From assembly GCF_029382225.1 (NCBI RefSeq), contig NZ_JARLTC010000002.1, positions 558,001 to 622,000 of the forward strand: a stretch of DNA of 64,000 nt. Direction: 5' to 3'. Shown piece after piece: positions 23,571 through 31,559 of this stretch. The notes below the pieces were generated by a model. It did not search any database, had not been told where the DNA came from, and saw nothing but the letters and a program-made list of their open reading frames with translations. Position 1 is the first letter of the stretch, and every line of letters starts with the position of its first letter. The stretch comes from Spongiactinospora sp. TRM90649. Lineage in GTDB: Bacteria; Actinomycetota; Actinomycetes; Streptosporangiales; Streptosporangiaceae. The translations under genes were made by a program, and so were the position numbers.

Positions 23571-24590
23571 TCAGCCCGCCAGCAGGCGCGGATACTCGGC
23601 CCGCCAGTCGCGGCCGTGCTCGTCCACGAACGACCCGGCGGGCGGCACCACCCCGTTGGCGCTCAGCCACGCGCCCGGCACCGGCTGGCTGGCGCGGATG
23701 CGCCCGCCGCTCGGCATGAGCTGCGGCGGGATCGGCGGCAGGCCCCCGAACCGATGCTCCTCCGCCGGCTCGGAAGCGAGCTCGCGGGACCCCTGCTCGA
23801 TGCCCTGCTCAGTGCCCTGCTCTGTGTCCTGCTCCTCCGACATGCCGATCGGCCCGTGCCTGCGCGCGTTGAGGAACTGCCGGACCACCGGTTCGTCGCT
23901 GGAGAGAACCATCTCCCGGGGCCCGAACATGACCAGCTCGCGGCGGAACATCAGGCCGATCTCGTCGGGGACCGTGCGGGCGGTGTTGACGTCGTGGGTG
24001 ACGATCAGGAAGGTCGCCCCGGTGTCGGCGTTGAGATCGACGATGAGCTGGTTGAGGTAGGCGGTACGGACCGGGTCGAGGCCGGAGTCGGGCTCGTCGA
24101 ACAGGATGATCCGGGGATCGAGCACCAGCGCCCTGGCCAGCCCCGCCCGCTTGCGCATCCCGCCGGAGATCTCGCCGGGCAGCTTGCCCTCCGCGCCGCG
24201 CAGCCCGACCAGTTCGACCTTGCCCATCACGATCCTGCGGATCTCGGCCTCGGTCTTCCTGGTGTGCTCGCGCAGCGGGAAGGCGATGTTGTCGTAGAGG
24301 GTCATCGAGCCGAACAGCGCGCCGTCCTGGAACAGCACGCCGAACAACCTGCGCAGTTCGTAAAGCTTGCGCTCGCCGCAGTTCGCGAGGTCGTGGCCGT
24401 CGATCCAGATGTGGCCGCGGTCGGGGCGGAGCAGGCCGACCAGGGTCTTGAGGAAGACCGACTTGCCGGTGCCGGAGGGGCCGAGCAGCACCGAGATCTC
24501 ACCGGCGGGGAGGGTGAGCGAGACGTCTCGCCAGATGACCTGCCTGCCGAACGACTTGGTCAGCCCCTCGACCACGACCTCGACGCTCAC
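23571..24590 (-). CDS. Mce-type ABC transporter ATPase (MceG/Mkl family)
   Basis: 339 residues from the GTG at 24588-24590, chosen for AGGTGG 5 nt upstream; a GTG three codons earlier overlaps that site. Walker A GPSGTGKS near residue 38, signature SGGMRKRAG, Walker B IILFDEPDSGLDP, H-loop THD. The order and the C-terminal extension match Mkl/MlaF ATPases that power Mce lipid importers. Near residue 255 the linker holds a short EQG tandem (DTEQGTEQGIEQG). No YrbE permease gene lies beside it, so its partners must be elsewhere or lost. Confidence 0.85.
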   Translation of the reverse strand: MSVEVVVEGLTKSFGRQVIWRDVSLTLPAGEISVLLGPSGTGKSVFLKTLVGLLRPDRGHIWIDGHDLANCGERKLYELRRLFGVLFQDGALFGSMTLYDNIAFPLREHTRKTEAEIRRIVMGKVELVGLRGAEGKLPGEISGGMRKRAGLARALVLDPRIILFDEPDSGLDPVRTAYLNQLIVDLNADTGATFLIVTHDVNTARTVPDEIGLMFRRELVMFGPREMVLSSDEPVVRQFLNARRHGPIGMSEEQDTEQGTEQGIEQGSRELASEPAEEHRFGGLPPIPPQLMPSGGRIRASQPVPGAWLSANGVVPPAGSFVDEHGRDWRAEYPRLLAG

Positions 24591-24744
24591 GAACGCCACC
24601 TACCGTTATCAATACATCACTCACCGCACACTTTACTTCCAGATGCAACAACCGTAGCGGCGTTCTCCCGCATTCGAGGGAGTTCCCATCGCCCGGCCCG
24701 ATCGTTACGCCGCCGTTATGGCGGGCCACGGGGTCCAGGGACGC

Positions 24745-24787
24745 GAAGAGGGCGGCCCACCCGGCACCTGGGTGAACCGCCCTCTTC
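24745..24787 (-). terminator. Terminator of the rplJL operon
   Basis: Outer stem GAAGAGGGCGG (24745-24755) / CCGCCCTCTTC (24777-24787) and inner stem CACCC/GGGTG, 27 bp past the rplL stop. On the minus strand the descending arm ends GCCCTCTTC. A strong hairpin. Confidence 0.75.
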
Positions 24788-24814
24788 ATGGGTCGTGCGT
24801 GGAGCCTCAGAGCG

Positions 24815-25207
24815 TCACTTGACGGTGACGGTGGCGCCGGCGCCCTCAAGGGCGGCCTTGGCCTTCTCCGCGGCCTCCTTGTTGACCTTCTCCAGCAGCG
24901 CCTTCGGCGCGCCGTCGACCAGGTCCTTGGCCTCCTTGAGGCCCAGGCTCGTCAGGGCGCGCACCTCCTTGATGACCTGGATCTTCTTGTCGCCGGCGGC
25001 CTCGAGGATGACGTCGAACTCGTCCTGCTCCTCGACCTCGGCCTCGGCGCCGGCACCGCCACCGGCGGGGGCGGCGGCGACGGCGGCGACCGGAGCGGCG
25101 GCCTTGACGTCGAACGCCTCTTCGAACAACTTCACGAAGTCGGCAAGCTCAAGGAGGGTCATCTCCTTGAAGGTGTCGAGCAGCTCGTCGGCGCTGAGCT
25201 TCGCCAT
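24815..25207 (-). CDS. rplL: 50S ribosomal protein L7/L12
   Basis: 130 residues from the ATG at 25205-25207 ([20 protein letters not shown]), after GGAGGAA. N-terminal dimerisation helices, an Ala/Gly-rich hinge, and the C-terminal factor-binding domain with [20 protein letters not shown] and the TVK end. It forms the flexible stalk that recruits EF-Tu and EF-G. It lies 67 bp after rplJ. Confidence 0.97.
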   Translation of the reverse strand: MAKLSADELLDTFKEMTLLELADFVKLFEEAFDVKAAAPVAAVAAAPAGGGAGAEAEVEEQDEFDVILEAAGDKKIQVIKEVRALTSLGLKEAKDLVDGAPKALLEKVNKEAAEKAKAALEGAGATVTVK

Positions 25208-25274
25208 GGTGGTGTTCCTCCGTATGAATGGTTGATCAAGAATCGGGACCGCGGTGAGCGGCAATCCCCTGGTT

Positions 25275-25883
25275 CTACTCGCCGCCCGCGTCCGCGTCGG
25301 CCGGTGCGTCGACCGGCTCGCCGGCGGGGGCGTCGGAAGCATCGGAGGCGGGCGCGTCGGCCGCGCCGCCCTCGGCCTTCTTCGCTCGCAGGGCCTCGGC
25401 GAGCTGGGCCATCTTGGTGGGCAGCGCGTTCAGGACGGCGGCCGCGTGGCTCTGCTTCGCCTTCATGGCCCCGGCGAGCTTCGCGAGGAGGACCTCGCGC
25501 GACTCCAGGTCGGCAAGCTTGGTGATCTGGTCCGGGTTCATCGACTTGCCGTCGACGACACCGCCCTTGATCACCAGGAGGGGATTGGCCTTGGCGAAGT
25601 CACGCAGCCCCTTGGCGGCCTCGACCACGTCGCCCTTGACGAACGCGATCGCCGACGGACCCTGCAGCAGGTCGTCCAGGGCCGAGATCCCGGCCTGGTT
25701 CGCCGCCAGCTTGGTCAGCGTGTTCTTCACCACGGCGAACTTCGCATTCCCACCGAGAGAACCGCGCAGCTCCTTGAGCTGAGCGACGGTGAGACCGCGG
25801 TACTCGGTCAGAACGGCGGCGCTGGAGCCCTCGAACTCACTCCTGAGTTCGGCGACAGCCGTCGCCTTTTCCGCCTTCGCCAT
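25275..25883 (-). CDS. rplJ: 50S ribosomal protein L10
   Basis: 202 residues from the ATG at 25881-25883 ([17 protein letters not shown]), with GGAAGGAGG 2-3 nt upstream. The core [18 protein letters not shown] and [11 protein letters not shown] is typical of L10, which anchors L7/L12 to the ribosome. The C-terminus carries an Ala/Asp-rich tail of about 30 residues ([20 protein letters not shown]), common in actinobacteria. The 5' leader resembles the L10 leader RNA. Confidence 0.97.
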   Translation of the reverse strand: MAKAEKATAVAELRSEFEGSSAAVLTEYRGLTVAQLKELRGSLGGNAKFAVVKNTLTKLAANQAGISALDDLLQGPSAIAFVKGDVVEAAKGLRDFAKANPLLVIKGGVVDGKSMNPDQITKLADLESREVLLAKLAGAMKAKQSHAAAVLNALPTKMAQLAEALRAKKAEGGAADAPASDASDAPAGEPVDAPADADAGGE

Positions 25884-25904
25884 GGGCCTCCTTCCAGATG
25901 TGCC

Positions 25905-26082
25905 GCCGGTGCGTGAAGGACCCCGGGAAAACAGAACGCCCCGGCGCAGGCGCACGGGGCTCGCACATCGGACGTCACAGCGGGACGGCCATATGGAACA
26001 CTCATCCACCTACGCGGGCCGCCCACTTAACGGGGCCTTCGGCCACCGAGCTTGCCTCGGTGACGACCGGCGGTCTTCGGCA
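25905..26082 (-). ncRNA. L10 leader (autoregulatory 5' UTR of rplJL)
   Basis: The minus strand upstream of rplJ holds GCCGAAGACCGCCGG, stem ACCGAGGC/GCTCGGT, GGCCGAAGGCC, the CCCGCGTAGG box, and a final GC-rich hairpin (GCCCCG ... CGGGGC) before the ribosome-binding site. This order resembles the Rfam L10 leader, where free L10(L12) complex binds and represses its own operon. A TACTCT hexamer at 26089-26094 is a plausible -10 for the transcript start. Boundaries are approximate. Confidence 0.65.
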
Positions 26083-26123
26083 CCAACCAGAGTACCTCAT
26101 CAAACGGCCTGTGTATGCGCGGG

Positions 26124-27005
26124 TCAGTGCGAGGCGGGGACGGCGGAGGCGCGATAGGCGCTCGGGCTCATCCCGCGCGTGCGCTTGAAGGCCGCGCTGA
26201 AGCCGAACGCGTCGGAGTAGCCGACGCGGCGGGCCACCGCCGCCACCGTCGAGGCGCGCTCGGCGAGCATGTCGGCCGCCAGCGCCATCCGCCACTCGGT
26301 CAGATACGTCAGCGGCGGCTCCCCCATGATCTCGGTGAACCGGCGGGCGAACGTGGTGCGCGAGACGTTCGCGGTGGCGGCGAGCGAGGCCAGCGTCCAG
26401 GGCCGCGACGGGTCGTCGTGGATCGCGCGCAGCGCCGGACCGGCCACGTCGTCGCCCAGCGCGACGTACCAGGCGGGCCTGGCCGCCTCCGGCCGGTCGA
26501 ACCAGTCGCGCAGCGTGCAGACCAGCAGCCAGTCCAGCAGCCGGTCGAGCACGACCTGACGGCCGGGGCAGCCGGAGAGGAGCTGGGCCTCCAGGTAGTC
26601 GCGCATGCCGCCGCACCCGTGCTCGTCGGGGACGACGAGCATCGGCGGCAGCAGCCGCACCAGCCGCCGCGCGACCTCGCCGTTGACCCGGTAGGTCCCG
26701 GCCAGCAGCACGGTGTCCCCCGTCACCTCACCGGGACCGGCGCTCGGCAGGTCCGTGACGGCCCCGGGCGTGGGCGTGTCGGCGAACACGAACGGCTCGG
26801 GGCCCCGGACGACGGCGGACTCGCCCGCGCGCACCCTTCTGGCCTCCCCGGCTCGCACGAGCCACCCTTCGCCGCGCAGCGGCGCGCACAGCGTCATCGA
26901 GTGGCCGCTGGTGAAACCGAGCGCGAACGGCGGCGACAGCGCCGTCGCCCCGAAGACGGAGCCCTCTCCCCGCACGCCCCGAAGAAGATCGTCATACGGG
27001 TCCAT
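26124..27005 (-). CDS. AraC-family transcriptional regulator
   Basis: 293 residues from the ATG at 27003-27005 (MDPYDDLLRGVRGEG). The N-terminal half is a cupin-like sensor of the AraC_binding_2/CuRP type (FALGFTSGHSMTLCAPLRG). The C-terminal 90 residues hold two helix-turn-helices (TLASLAATANVSRTTFARRF and VAAVARRVGYSDAFGFSAAF). Divergent from the NAD(P)-binding protein gene across 113 bp, which is probably its target. Its stop lies only about 40 bp upstream of the L10 leader. Confidence 0.88.
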   Translation of the reverse strand: MDPYDDLLRGVRGEGSVFGATALSPPFALGFTSGHSMTLCAPLRGEGWLVRAGEARRVRAGESAVVRGPEPFVFADTPTPGAVTDLPSAGPGEVTGDTVLLAGTYRVNGEVARRLVRLLPPMLVVPDEHGCGGMRDYLEAQLLSGCPGRQVVLDRLLDWLLVCTLRDWFDRPEAARPAWYVALGDDVAGPALRAIHDDPSRPWTLASLAATANVSRTTFARRFTEIMGEPPLTYLTEWRMALAADMLAERASTVAAVARRVGYSDAFGFSAAFKRTRGMSPSAYRASAVPASH

Positions 27006-27118
27006 ATCCGTCAGACTACGCAAACCCCCTGGCCGCGCCCGCACGCCGGGACGATCGCACAGGCCCCACGGACGCTCGCCCATGTCCGCCCCGGGCGCGG
27101 CGGGGTTGGCTGAGAGGC

Positions 27119-27937
27119 ATGAACGACATTCTGATTCTGGGAGCGACGGGGAAGACCGGACGCCGGGTGACGCGGCGGCTGCATGAGCGGAACCTGCCGG
27201 TCCGGGCGGCGTCCCGCTCCAGCGCCGTCCGCTTCGACTGGACCGATCCGGATACGTGGGAACCGGCCACGCACGGTGTGGGGGCCGTCTACCTGGTGGC
27301 GCCGGACGACCCGGCGCCGATCCGCCCGTTCGTCGAGGGGGCCAAGGGCGTCGAGCGCTTCGTGGTCTTGTCCGGGCGCGGCATGGACCACGTGCAGAGC
27401 GGCTTCGGCGAGGGCATGGCCGAGGCGGAGCGCGCCGTCCAGGACTCGGGGGCTACCTGGACGATCCTGCGGGCCAACAACTTCGCCCAGAACTTCAACG
27501 AGGACCTCTGGCACGCCCCGGTGCGCGCCGGGCGGCTGGCGCTGCCGACCGGCGGGGTGCCCGAGCCCTTCGTGGACGTCGAGGACATCGCCGACGTGGC
27601 CGTGGCCGCGCTCACCGAGGACGGCCACGCCGAGCGGATCTACGACCTCTCCGGGCCCGAGGCGCTGTCATGGGACCGGGCCGTCGAGATCATCGCGCGA
27701 GCGGCGGGCCGTCCCATCGAGTTCGCCGAGCTGACCCCCGCCGAGTACCAGGCGGAGCTGCGCGCGGACGGTCTCCCGCCGGAGTTCGCCGGGGCGCTCG
27801 GCGTCCTGTTCGAGGTCATGCGCACGGGCGCGCTGGCCGAGGTCGCCGACGGTGTGGAGCGCGCGCTCGGCCGTCCGGCCGCGCCGTTCCACGAGTACGT
27901 CGCCCGCGTCGCCCCCACCGGAGCCTGGTCGCGCTAG
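27119..27937 (+). CDS. NAD(P)H-binding (NmrA/SDR-a type) protein
   Basis: 272 residues. The N-terminal Rossmann motif GATGKTGRR (residues ~8-16) is followed by the NmrA-like pattern FVEGAKGVERFVVLSGRG, WTILRANNFAQNF and EPFVDVEDIADVAV. Proteins of this type are NAD(P)H-dependent reductases (azo/quinone) or redox sensors. Divergent from the AraC regulator, which suggests substrate-induced expression. Convergent with the SDR gene across 24 bp. Confidence 0.82.
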   Translation: MNDILILGATGKTGRRVTRRLHERNLPVRAASRSSAVRFDWTDPDTWEPATHGVGAVYLVAPDDPAPIRPFVEGAKGVERFVVLSGRGMDHVQSGFGEGMAEAERAVQDSGATWTILRANNFAQNFNEDLWHAPVRAGRLALPTGGVPEPFVDVEDIADVAVAALTEDGHAERIYDLSGPEALSWDRAVEIIARAAGRPIEFAELTPAEYQAELRADGLPPEFAGALGVLFEVMRTGALAEVADGVERALGRPAAPFHEYVARVAPTGAWSR

Positions 27938-27961
27938 CGGAGAGCCGCTAATGGGGAGCCG

Positions 27962-28735
27962 CTAACGGGAGTGGGGGCCGCCGTGGCCGAGCCACTGGCC
28001 GCCGCTGGCGTCGATGGCGGCGCCGGTCACCCACCGGGCGTCGGCGGAGGCCAGGAAGGCGATCACGCCCGCGATGTCGTCGGGCTCGCCGATCCTGCCC
28101 AGCGCGGTGATCGAGGCGACGCCCTCCTTGATCCCCGGCGCGGCGTGCAGCCAGGCCGCCATGTCGGTGTCCACCGCGCCGGGCGTGACGGTGTTGACGG
28201 TGACGCCGCGCCCGCCGAGCATCTGGGCCAGGCCGCGCGTCATCACCTCGACCGCGCCCTTGGCCATGGCGTAGTGCAGGAACGGCCCGGCGATCCGGGT
28301 GACCGTGGAGGAGATGTTGATCACCCGGCCGCCCTCCGGAAGCAGCGGCAGGGCGCGCTGGGTGACGAACAGCGGGGCCACCACGTTGATCGCCCAGGTC
28401 TGCTCGAAGATGTCGCGGGTGAGCCGGTCGTAGGGGGTGGTGTCGAGGATGGCGGCGTTGTTGATGAGGATGTCGAGCTTGCGCCCGTTCAGACCGGCTT
28501 CGAGACCGGCGAACAGGATCTCCACGCCGTCGTCCAGCCCGAGGTCGGCCCGGACGGCGAACGCCTCGCCTCCGGCGTCGGTGATCTCGGCGACCACCTC
28601 CTTGGCTGCCGTCTCGCCGGCGGAGTAGTGCACCGCCACCAGCGCGCCGTCCGCGGCCAGCCGGACGGCGACGGCCCGCCCGATCCCGCGGGACGCGCCG
28701 GTCACCAGCGCCGTCCTGCCCTTGAGAGGCACCAT
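27962..28735 (-). CDS. SDR-family oxidoreductase
   Basis: 257 residues from the ATG at 28733-28735 (MVPLKGRTALVTGASRGIGR); a Met six codons upstream has no ribosome-binding site. Cofactor motif TGASRGIG near residue 12, NNAA near 93, catalytic Ser in INISSTVTR, and YAMAK. The C-terminus DIAGVIAFLASADARWVTGA is classical SDR. Substrate unknown. Monocistronic on the minus strand between a convergent gene and the XRE regulator. Confidence 0.88.
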   Translation of the reverse strand: MVPLKGRTALVTGASRGIGRAVAVRLAADGALVAVHYSAGETAAKEVVAEITDAGGEAFAVRADLGLDDGVEILFAGLEAGLNGRKLDILINNAAILDTTPYDRLTRDIFEQTWAINVVAPLFVTQRALPLLPEGGRVINISSTVTRIAGPFLHYAMAKGAVEVMTRGLAQMLGGRGVTVNTVTPGAVDTDMAAWLHAAPGIKEGVASITALGRIGEPDDIAGVIAFLASADARWVTGAAIDASGGQWLGHGGPHSR

Positions 28736-28872
28736 GTCCCGAACTCCCGTCATCGGTCACCGGGGCGCGCCCGCGTCCCCCGCATACAAACAACCGATAG
28801 CGGATCTTCATCAAGATTCCCACCAACCGTCCGGAATCGGTCACGACGGTCGGTAACCCCCCACAGCACCCG

Positions 28873-30168
28873 TCAGTTCACGAGCAATGCCCGAAGGTCA
28901 CGTACTGGGGCAAGCCGTCGCGCGTCCAGCGGGACGGCCCGCAGCACCCGGCGGCCCGTTTCCATGATCATTTGGTTTCGGTAAGCGGGCGGCAGCTCGC
29001 CGATGATCGTGGCGGCCTGCTCCGCCCCCTTGCCCACACCACCGTTGACGATCACGCACAGCGCCTGCTGCAACGCGGAGTTGGCGGAGTACTGATAGTC
29101 GGGTCTTCCAGCGTTCAACCGATCCAGCGCCGCCGTGAGCTGGGACTCGTCGCCTGAGGCGGCGTGCACCCACGCGTCCGCGAAGTGGACCCGTTCCCCG
29201 GCCGGTTCCCAGAAGCCGGTGACAGCGGCCAAGCCTTGGTCCACGGTCTCGTGCAGGGCGTTGAGCCGCAGGCGCGCCTCCTCGTGCCGCCCCAGCAGGG
29301 TCAACGCCTTGGCCCCGGTCGCGGTGAGGAGGGCGCGACCCACCGATGGGCGATCACCGGCCAACCGCTCCCCGCTTCGCGTCATATCGAGGATGGCGGA
29401 CGGGTCGCGCAGGCCGTAGAGGCCGTGGCCCGCCTCGTGCGCACGGATCCTCACCCGCAGATCCAGATCACCAGAGAGGTCGGCCGCACGATTGGCCGCC
29501 CGATACATTCGCAACGCGGGACCGAACTCGTCCAGCCTCACCAGGACGCTGGCCTGGAACGCGCCCAGCACCGCGAACGTGCGCTGTAGTTCGGTGATCT
29601 CCTCCGCCGTATGCTCGCCGGACTCGATCTGCTCACGCAGGAGCAGCAGATCGATCAGCAACTCCTGCCGGATCCGGGACGCCGGGCGTGTATGGATCGC
29701 ATGCAAGTGATCGAGGATCGAGCGCTCCCATTCGTCTACCGTGCGGGGCTCATCCTCAACGGCGTTGAGCATCCACGAGGTGGACTCGACGACCGGCCCG
29801 AGCATCCCGCCGATGCCGGCGGCGGTCGCGAACCGCAGAGCGCCGCGACGATCCGTGATGCCCTGCCCTAGTTCGTTCTTGAACTTATCCAGGAGCTTTC
29901 GCGTTCGTTCCAGTTCGCTCACGGTCGCATATATACCCACAAGGCGATTATCCGCACCGAAAAGCTCGTCGAGTGCCCGCACCGACTCCACCCTCGGATG
30001 GGCCACGCCCCGCTCCCATTTAGAAAGGTCACCTTTGTCCAGGTGGGCGAGCTTTGCCACGTCCACGTGGCGATAGGAATTGAGGTCGCGCCAGTACCGA
30101 ATATGCGAGCCGAGCAGGTGCCACGGGGACGCCAGCGGATCCACCGGCTCAGGGGGACGACCGGCCAC
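28873..30168 (-). CDS. XRE-family regulator with TPR-like C-terminal domain
   Basis: 431 residues from the GTG at 30166-30168 with AAGGAG 8 nt upstream. The HTH spans about residues 15-70 (HLLGSHIRYWRDLN, then VAKLAHLDKGDLSKWERG). The remaining 350 residues are helical repeats (ALRMYRAANRAADLSGDL, EEARLRLNALHETVDQGL) like the TPR sensor of signal-peptide-responsive regulators. Such proteins in Streptosporangiales often sit beside small genes, as here. The divergent intergenic region is about 150 bp. Confidence 0.8.
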   Translation of the reverse strand: MAGRPPEPVDPLASPWHLLGSHIRYWRDLNSYRHVDVAKLAHLDKGDLSKWERGVAHPRVESVRALDELFGADNRLVGIYATVSELERTRKLLDKFKNELGQGITDRRGALRFATAAGIGGMLGPVVESTSWMLNAVEDEPRTVDEWERSILDHLHAIHTRPASRIRQELLIDLLLLREQIESGEHTAEEITELQRTFAVLGAFQASVLVRLDEFGPALRMYRAANRAADLSGDLDLRVRIRAHEAGHGLYGLRDPSAILDMTRSGERLAGDRPSVGRALLTATGAKALTLLGRHEEARLRLNALHETVDQGLAAVTGFWEPAGERVHFADAWVHAASGDESQLTAALDRLNAGRPDYQYSANSALQQALCVIVNGGVGKGAEQAATIIGELPPAYRNQMIMETGRRVLRAVPLDARRLAPVRDLRALLVN

Positions 30169-30321
30169 AACGACCACTCCTTCTACTGGGAAAGCTGGAA
30201 TCACCTGAATCCAGAAGGCAACGTCTGGCGCATTACTTCCGAGCGCCTTCACTATGACACTCACTTCCCGTGAGCACGGGAGAAAGCCAGCAATTAAAAC
30301 GAAGAGGAAGGTCCTGCGCCA

Positions 30322-30600
30322 ATGAATGTCGGCAGGGCGGCAAGGCGGCAAGGCCCGGGAATCGGCGTCCCATATCCGGCCCGCTCGCGGCCCCGGAACT
30401 GGTGCCCCCGGGAACGCGCCGCCGCGACGGCGCTCAATGAATCCGAGCGCGGCTGGGAGATCTGGTACGGCGTGGGCTCCCGGCTCTTCTTCGCCGCGCC
30501 GCTGGGATGGGGCCCGCTGATCGTGCGATCGTCATCCGTCGCCGGCCTCATTGGACGAATGCGGGACGCCGAGGACGCGCGAACCACAGGATCGGCATGA
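30322..30600 (+). CDS. Small protein divergent from the XRE regulator
   Basis: 92 residues. After a basic N-terminus comes SERGWEIWYGVGSRLFFAA, then PLIVRSSSVAGLIGRMRDAE. This resembles short actinomycete proteins of unknown function (WEIWY motif, C-terminal helix) found next to XRE-TPR regulators. GGAAGG lies about 10 nt before the ATG. The stop overlaps the next start as ATGA, so the two small genes are coupled. Confidence 0.6.
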   Translation: MNVGRAARRQGPGIGVPYPARSRPRNWCPRERAAATALNESERGWEIWYGVGSRLFFAAPLGWGPLIVRSSSVAGLIGRMRDAEDARTTGSA

Positions 30601-30878
30601 GCCGCCCTCCCTACGGGCGCGTCTTCGTGTGGTGGGCGGATGACGGAAGCGGGGACCGCCGTTCGCTGGGCGTCTGCGGCGACCGGGTCCTGGCCGAGCG
30701 CCGCGTACTGGAGGCCCTGGACGGCATGCCGGGGCCGGGCGCGCACGGCGAGGTCGCCACGGCGTCCACCGACTGCCTCGGCCGCCCGGTCTACACCCCG
30801 CCCGTTCCGCTGGCCCATTACTACCGCGACCCGGCGACCGGCCGGATCCGCCGCCACCCCCCGTCCCCGCCCTGCTGA
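30597..30878 (+). CDS. Small hypothetical protein coupled to the previous gene
   Basis: 93 residues from the ATG at 30597 that overlaps the upstream stop by 4 bp. The sequence MSRPPYGRVFVWWADDGSGD, RVLAERRVLEALDGMPGP and HYYRDPATGRIRRHPPSPP has no named family that I recognise. The RDPATGRIRR pattern occurs in small actinomycete proteins that accompany regulators. It forms a two-gene unit with 30322-30600. Confidence 0.55.
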   Translation: MSRPPYGRVFVWWADDGSGDRRSLGVCGDRVLAERRVLEALDGMPGPGAHGEVATASTDCLGRPVYTPPVPLAHYYRDPATGRIRRHPPSPPC

Positions 30879-30935
30879 ACCTCCGCCCGCGCCGAGCCGT
30901 GGCGCGGGCGGAGAGCGCGCTCTTGACGGCGAATC

Positions 30936-30955
30936 GATAGTGACTGTTTACTATC
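30936..30955. promoter_or_regulatory. TetR operator 1 overlapping a probable leaderless promoter
   Basis: The palindrome GATAGT-N8-ACTATC ends 4 bp before the tetR ATG. TACTAT at 30949-30954 sits five bases before the ATG with no ribosome-binding site, as in leaderless actinobacterial transcripts; TTGACG at 30923-30928 is a -35 candidate though the spacing (20 bp) is long. A similar 20-bp site lies upstream of the next gene. Confidence 0.65.
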
Positions 30956-30959
30956 AAAC

Positions 30960-31505
30960 ATGGCCACGGCACGTCGTCCCCGGGTGAGCGCGCAGCAGCG
31001 GCGCGAGGAGATCCTCGCCGCCGCCCTGCACGAGTTCAGCCACAAGGGGTTGCACGGTGGCTCCACGATGACCATCGCGCAGGCGGCCGACCTGTCGCAC
31101 CCCAACCTGTTCCGTCTCTTCTCCACGAAGAAGGAACTGTTCATGGAGGTGCTGCGCAGAGCCTTCGACACCGTCTCCCGCGAGATGGTGCAGCGTGGCG
31201 AGGAGGCCGTGACCGATCCCGTGCGGGTGATGGCCCAGGCGTGGAACCAGTTGATGAACCAGCGCGAGTTCATGCTCATGCTGCTGCAGGGCTACGCCGC
31301 CAGCGACGACCCCGACATCCGCGACCTGATGCACGACTGGACACAGGACGTGTTCCAGCGGGTCGAGGCGATCCGCGGCGTGGGCACCGACGCGGCGCAC
31401 CGATTCGTCGCCGAGGGCATGCTCTACATGGTCGCCACGGCGATGAACCTGCCTTCCATGGCGAACGTCGACGCGTTCGCGAAGCGCTTCCTGAACTCCG
31501 GCTGA
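30960..31505 (+). CDS. TetR-family regulator
   Basis: 181 residues. N-terminal HTH: RREEILAAALHEFSHKGLHG, then IAQAADLSHPNLFRLFSTKK. The helical C-terminal ligand/dimer domain is short. An inverted repeat overlaps its own promoter and a near copy precedes the downstream membrane gene, which implies autoregulation and control of that gene. A run of eight Ts follows the stop (31505-31512). Confidence 0.88.
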   Translation: MATARRPRVSAQQRREEILAAALHEFSHKGLHGGSTMTIAQAADLSHPNLFRLFSTKKELFMEVLRRAFDTVSREMVQRGEEAVTDPVRVMAQAWNQLMNQREFMLMLLQGYAASDDPDIRDLMHDWTQDVFQRVEAIRGVGTDAAHRFVAEGMLYMVATAMNLPSMANVDAFAKRFLNSG

Positions 31506-31521
31506 TTTTTTTTGGGCTTTT

Positions 31522-31541
31522 GATAGTGAGTAGTCAGTATC
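31522..31541. promoter_or_regulatory. TetR operator 2, upstream of the DUF2306 gene
   Basis: GATAGTGAGTAGTCAGTATC; its reverse complement matches operator 1 at 16 of 20 positions. It lies between tetR and the membrane-protein gene, overlapping a possible promoter (TTGGGC at 31512, CAGTAT at 31535, 17-bp spacing). Confidence 0.6.
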
Positions 31542-31559
31542 AAGAAGGGACGCCAAGCA

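Noticed and set aside
31505-31512. T8 run after tetR as an intrinsic terminator
   Set aside because: There is no stable stem directly before it; the only nearby palindrome (GAAGCGCTTC) is too short and too far away.
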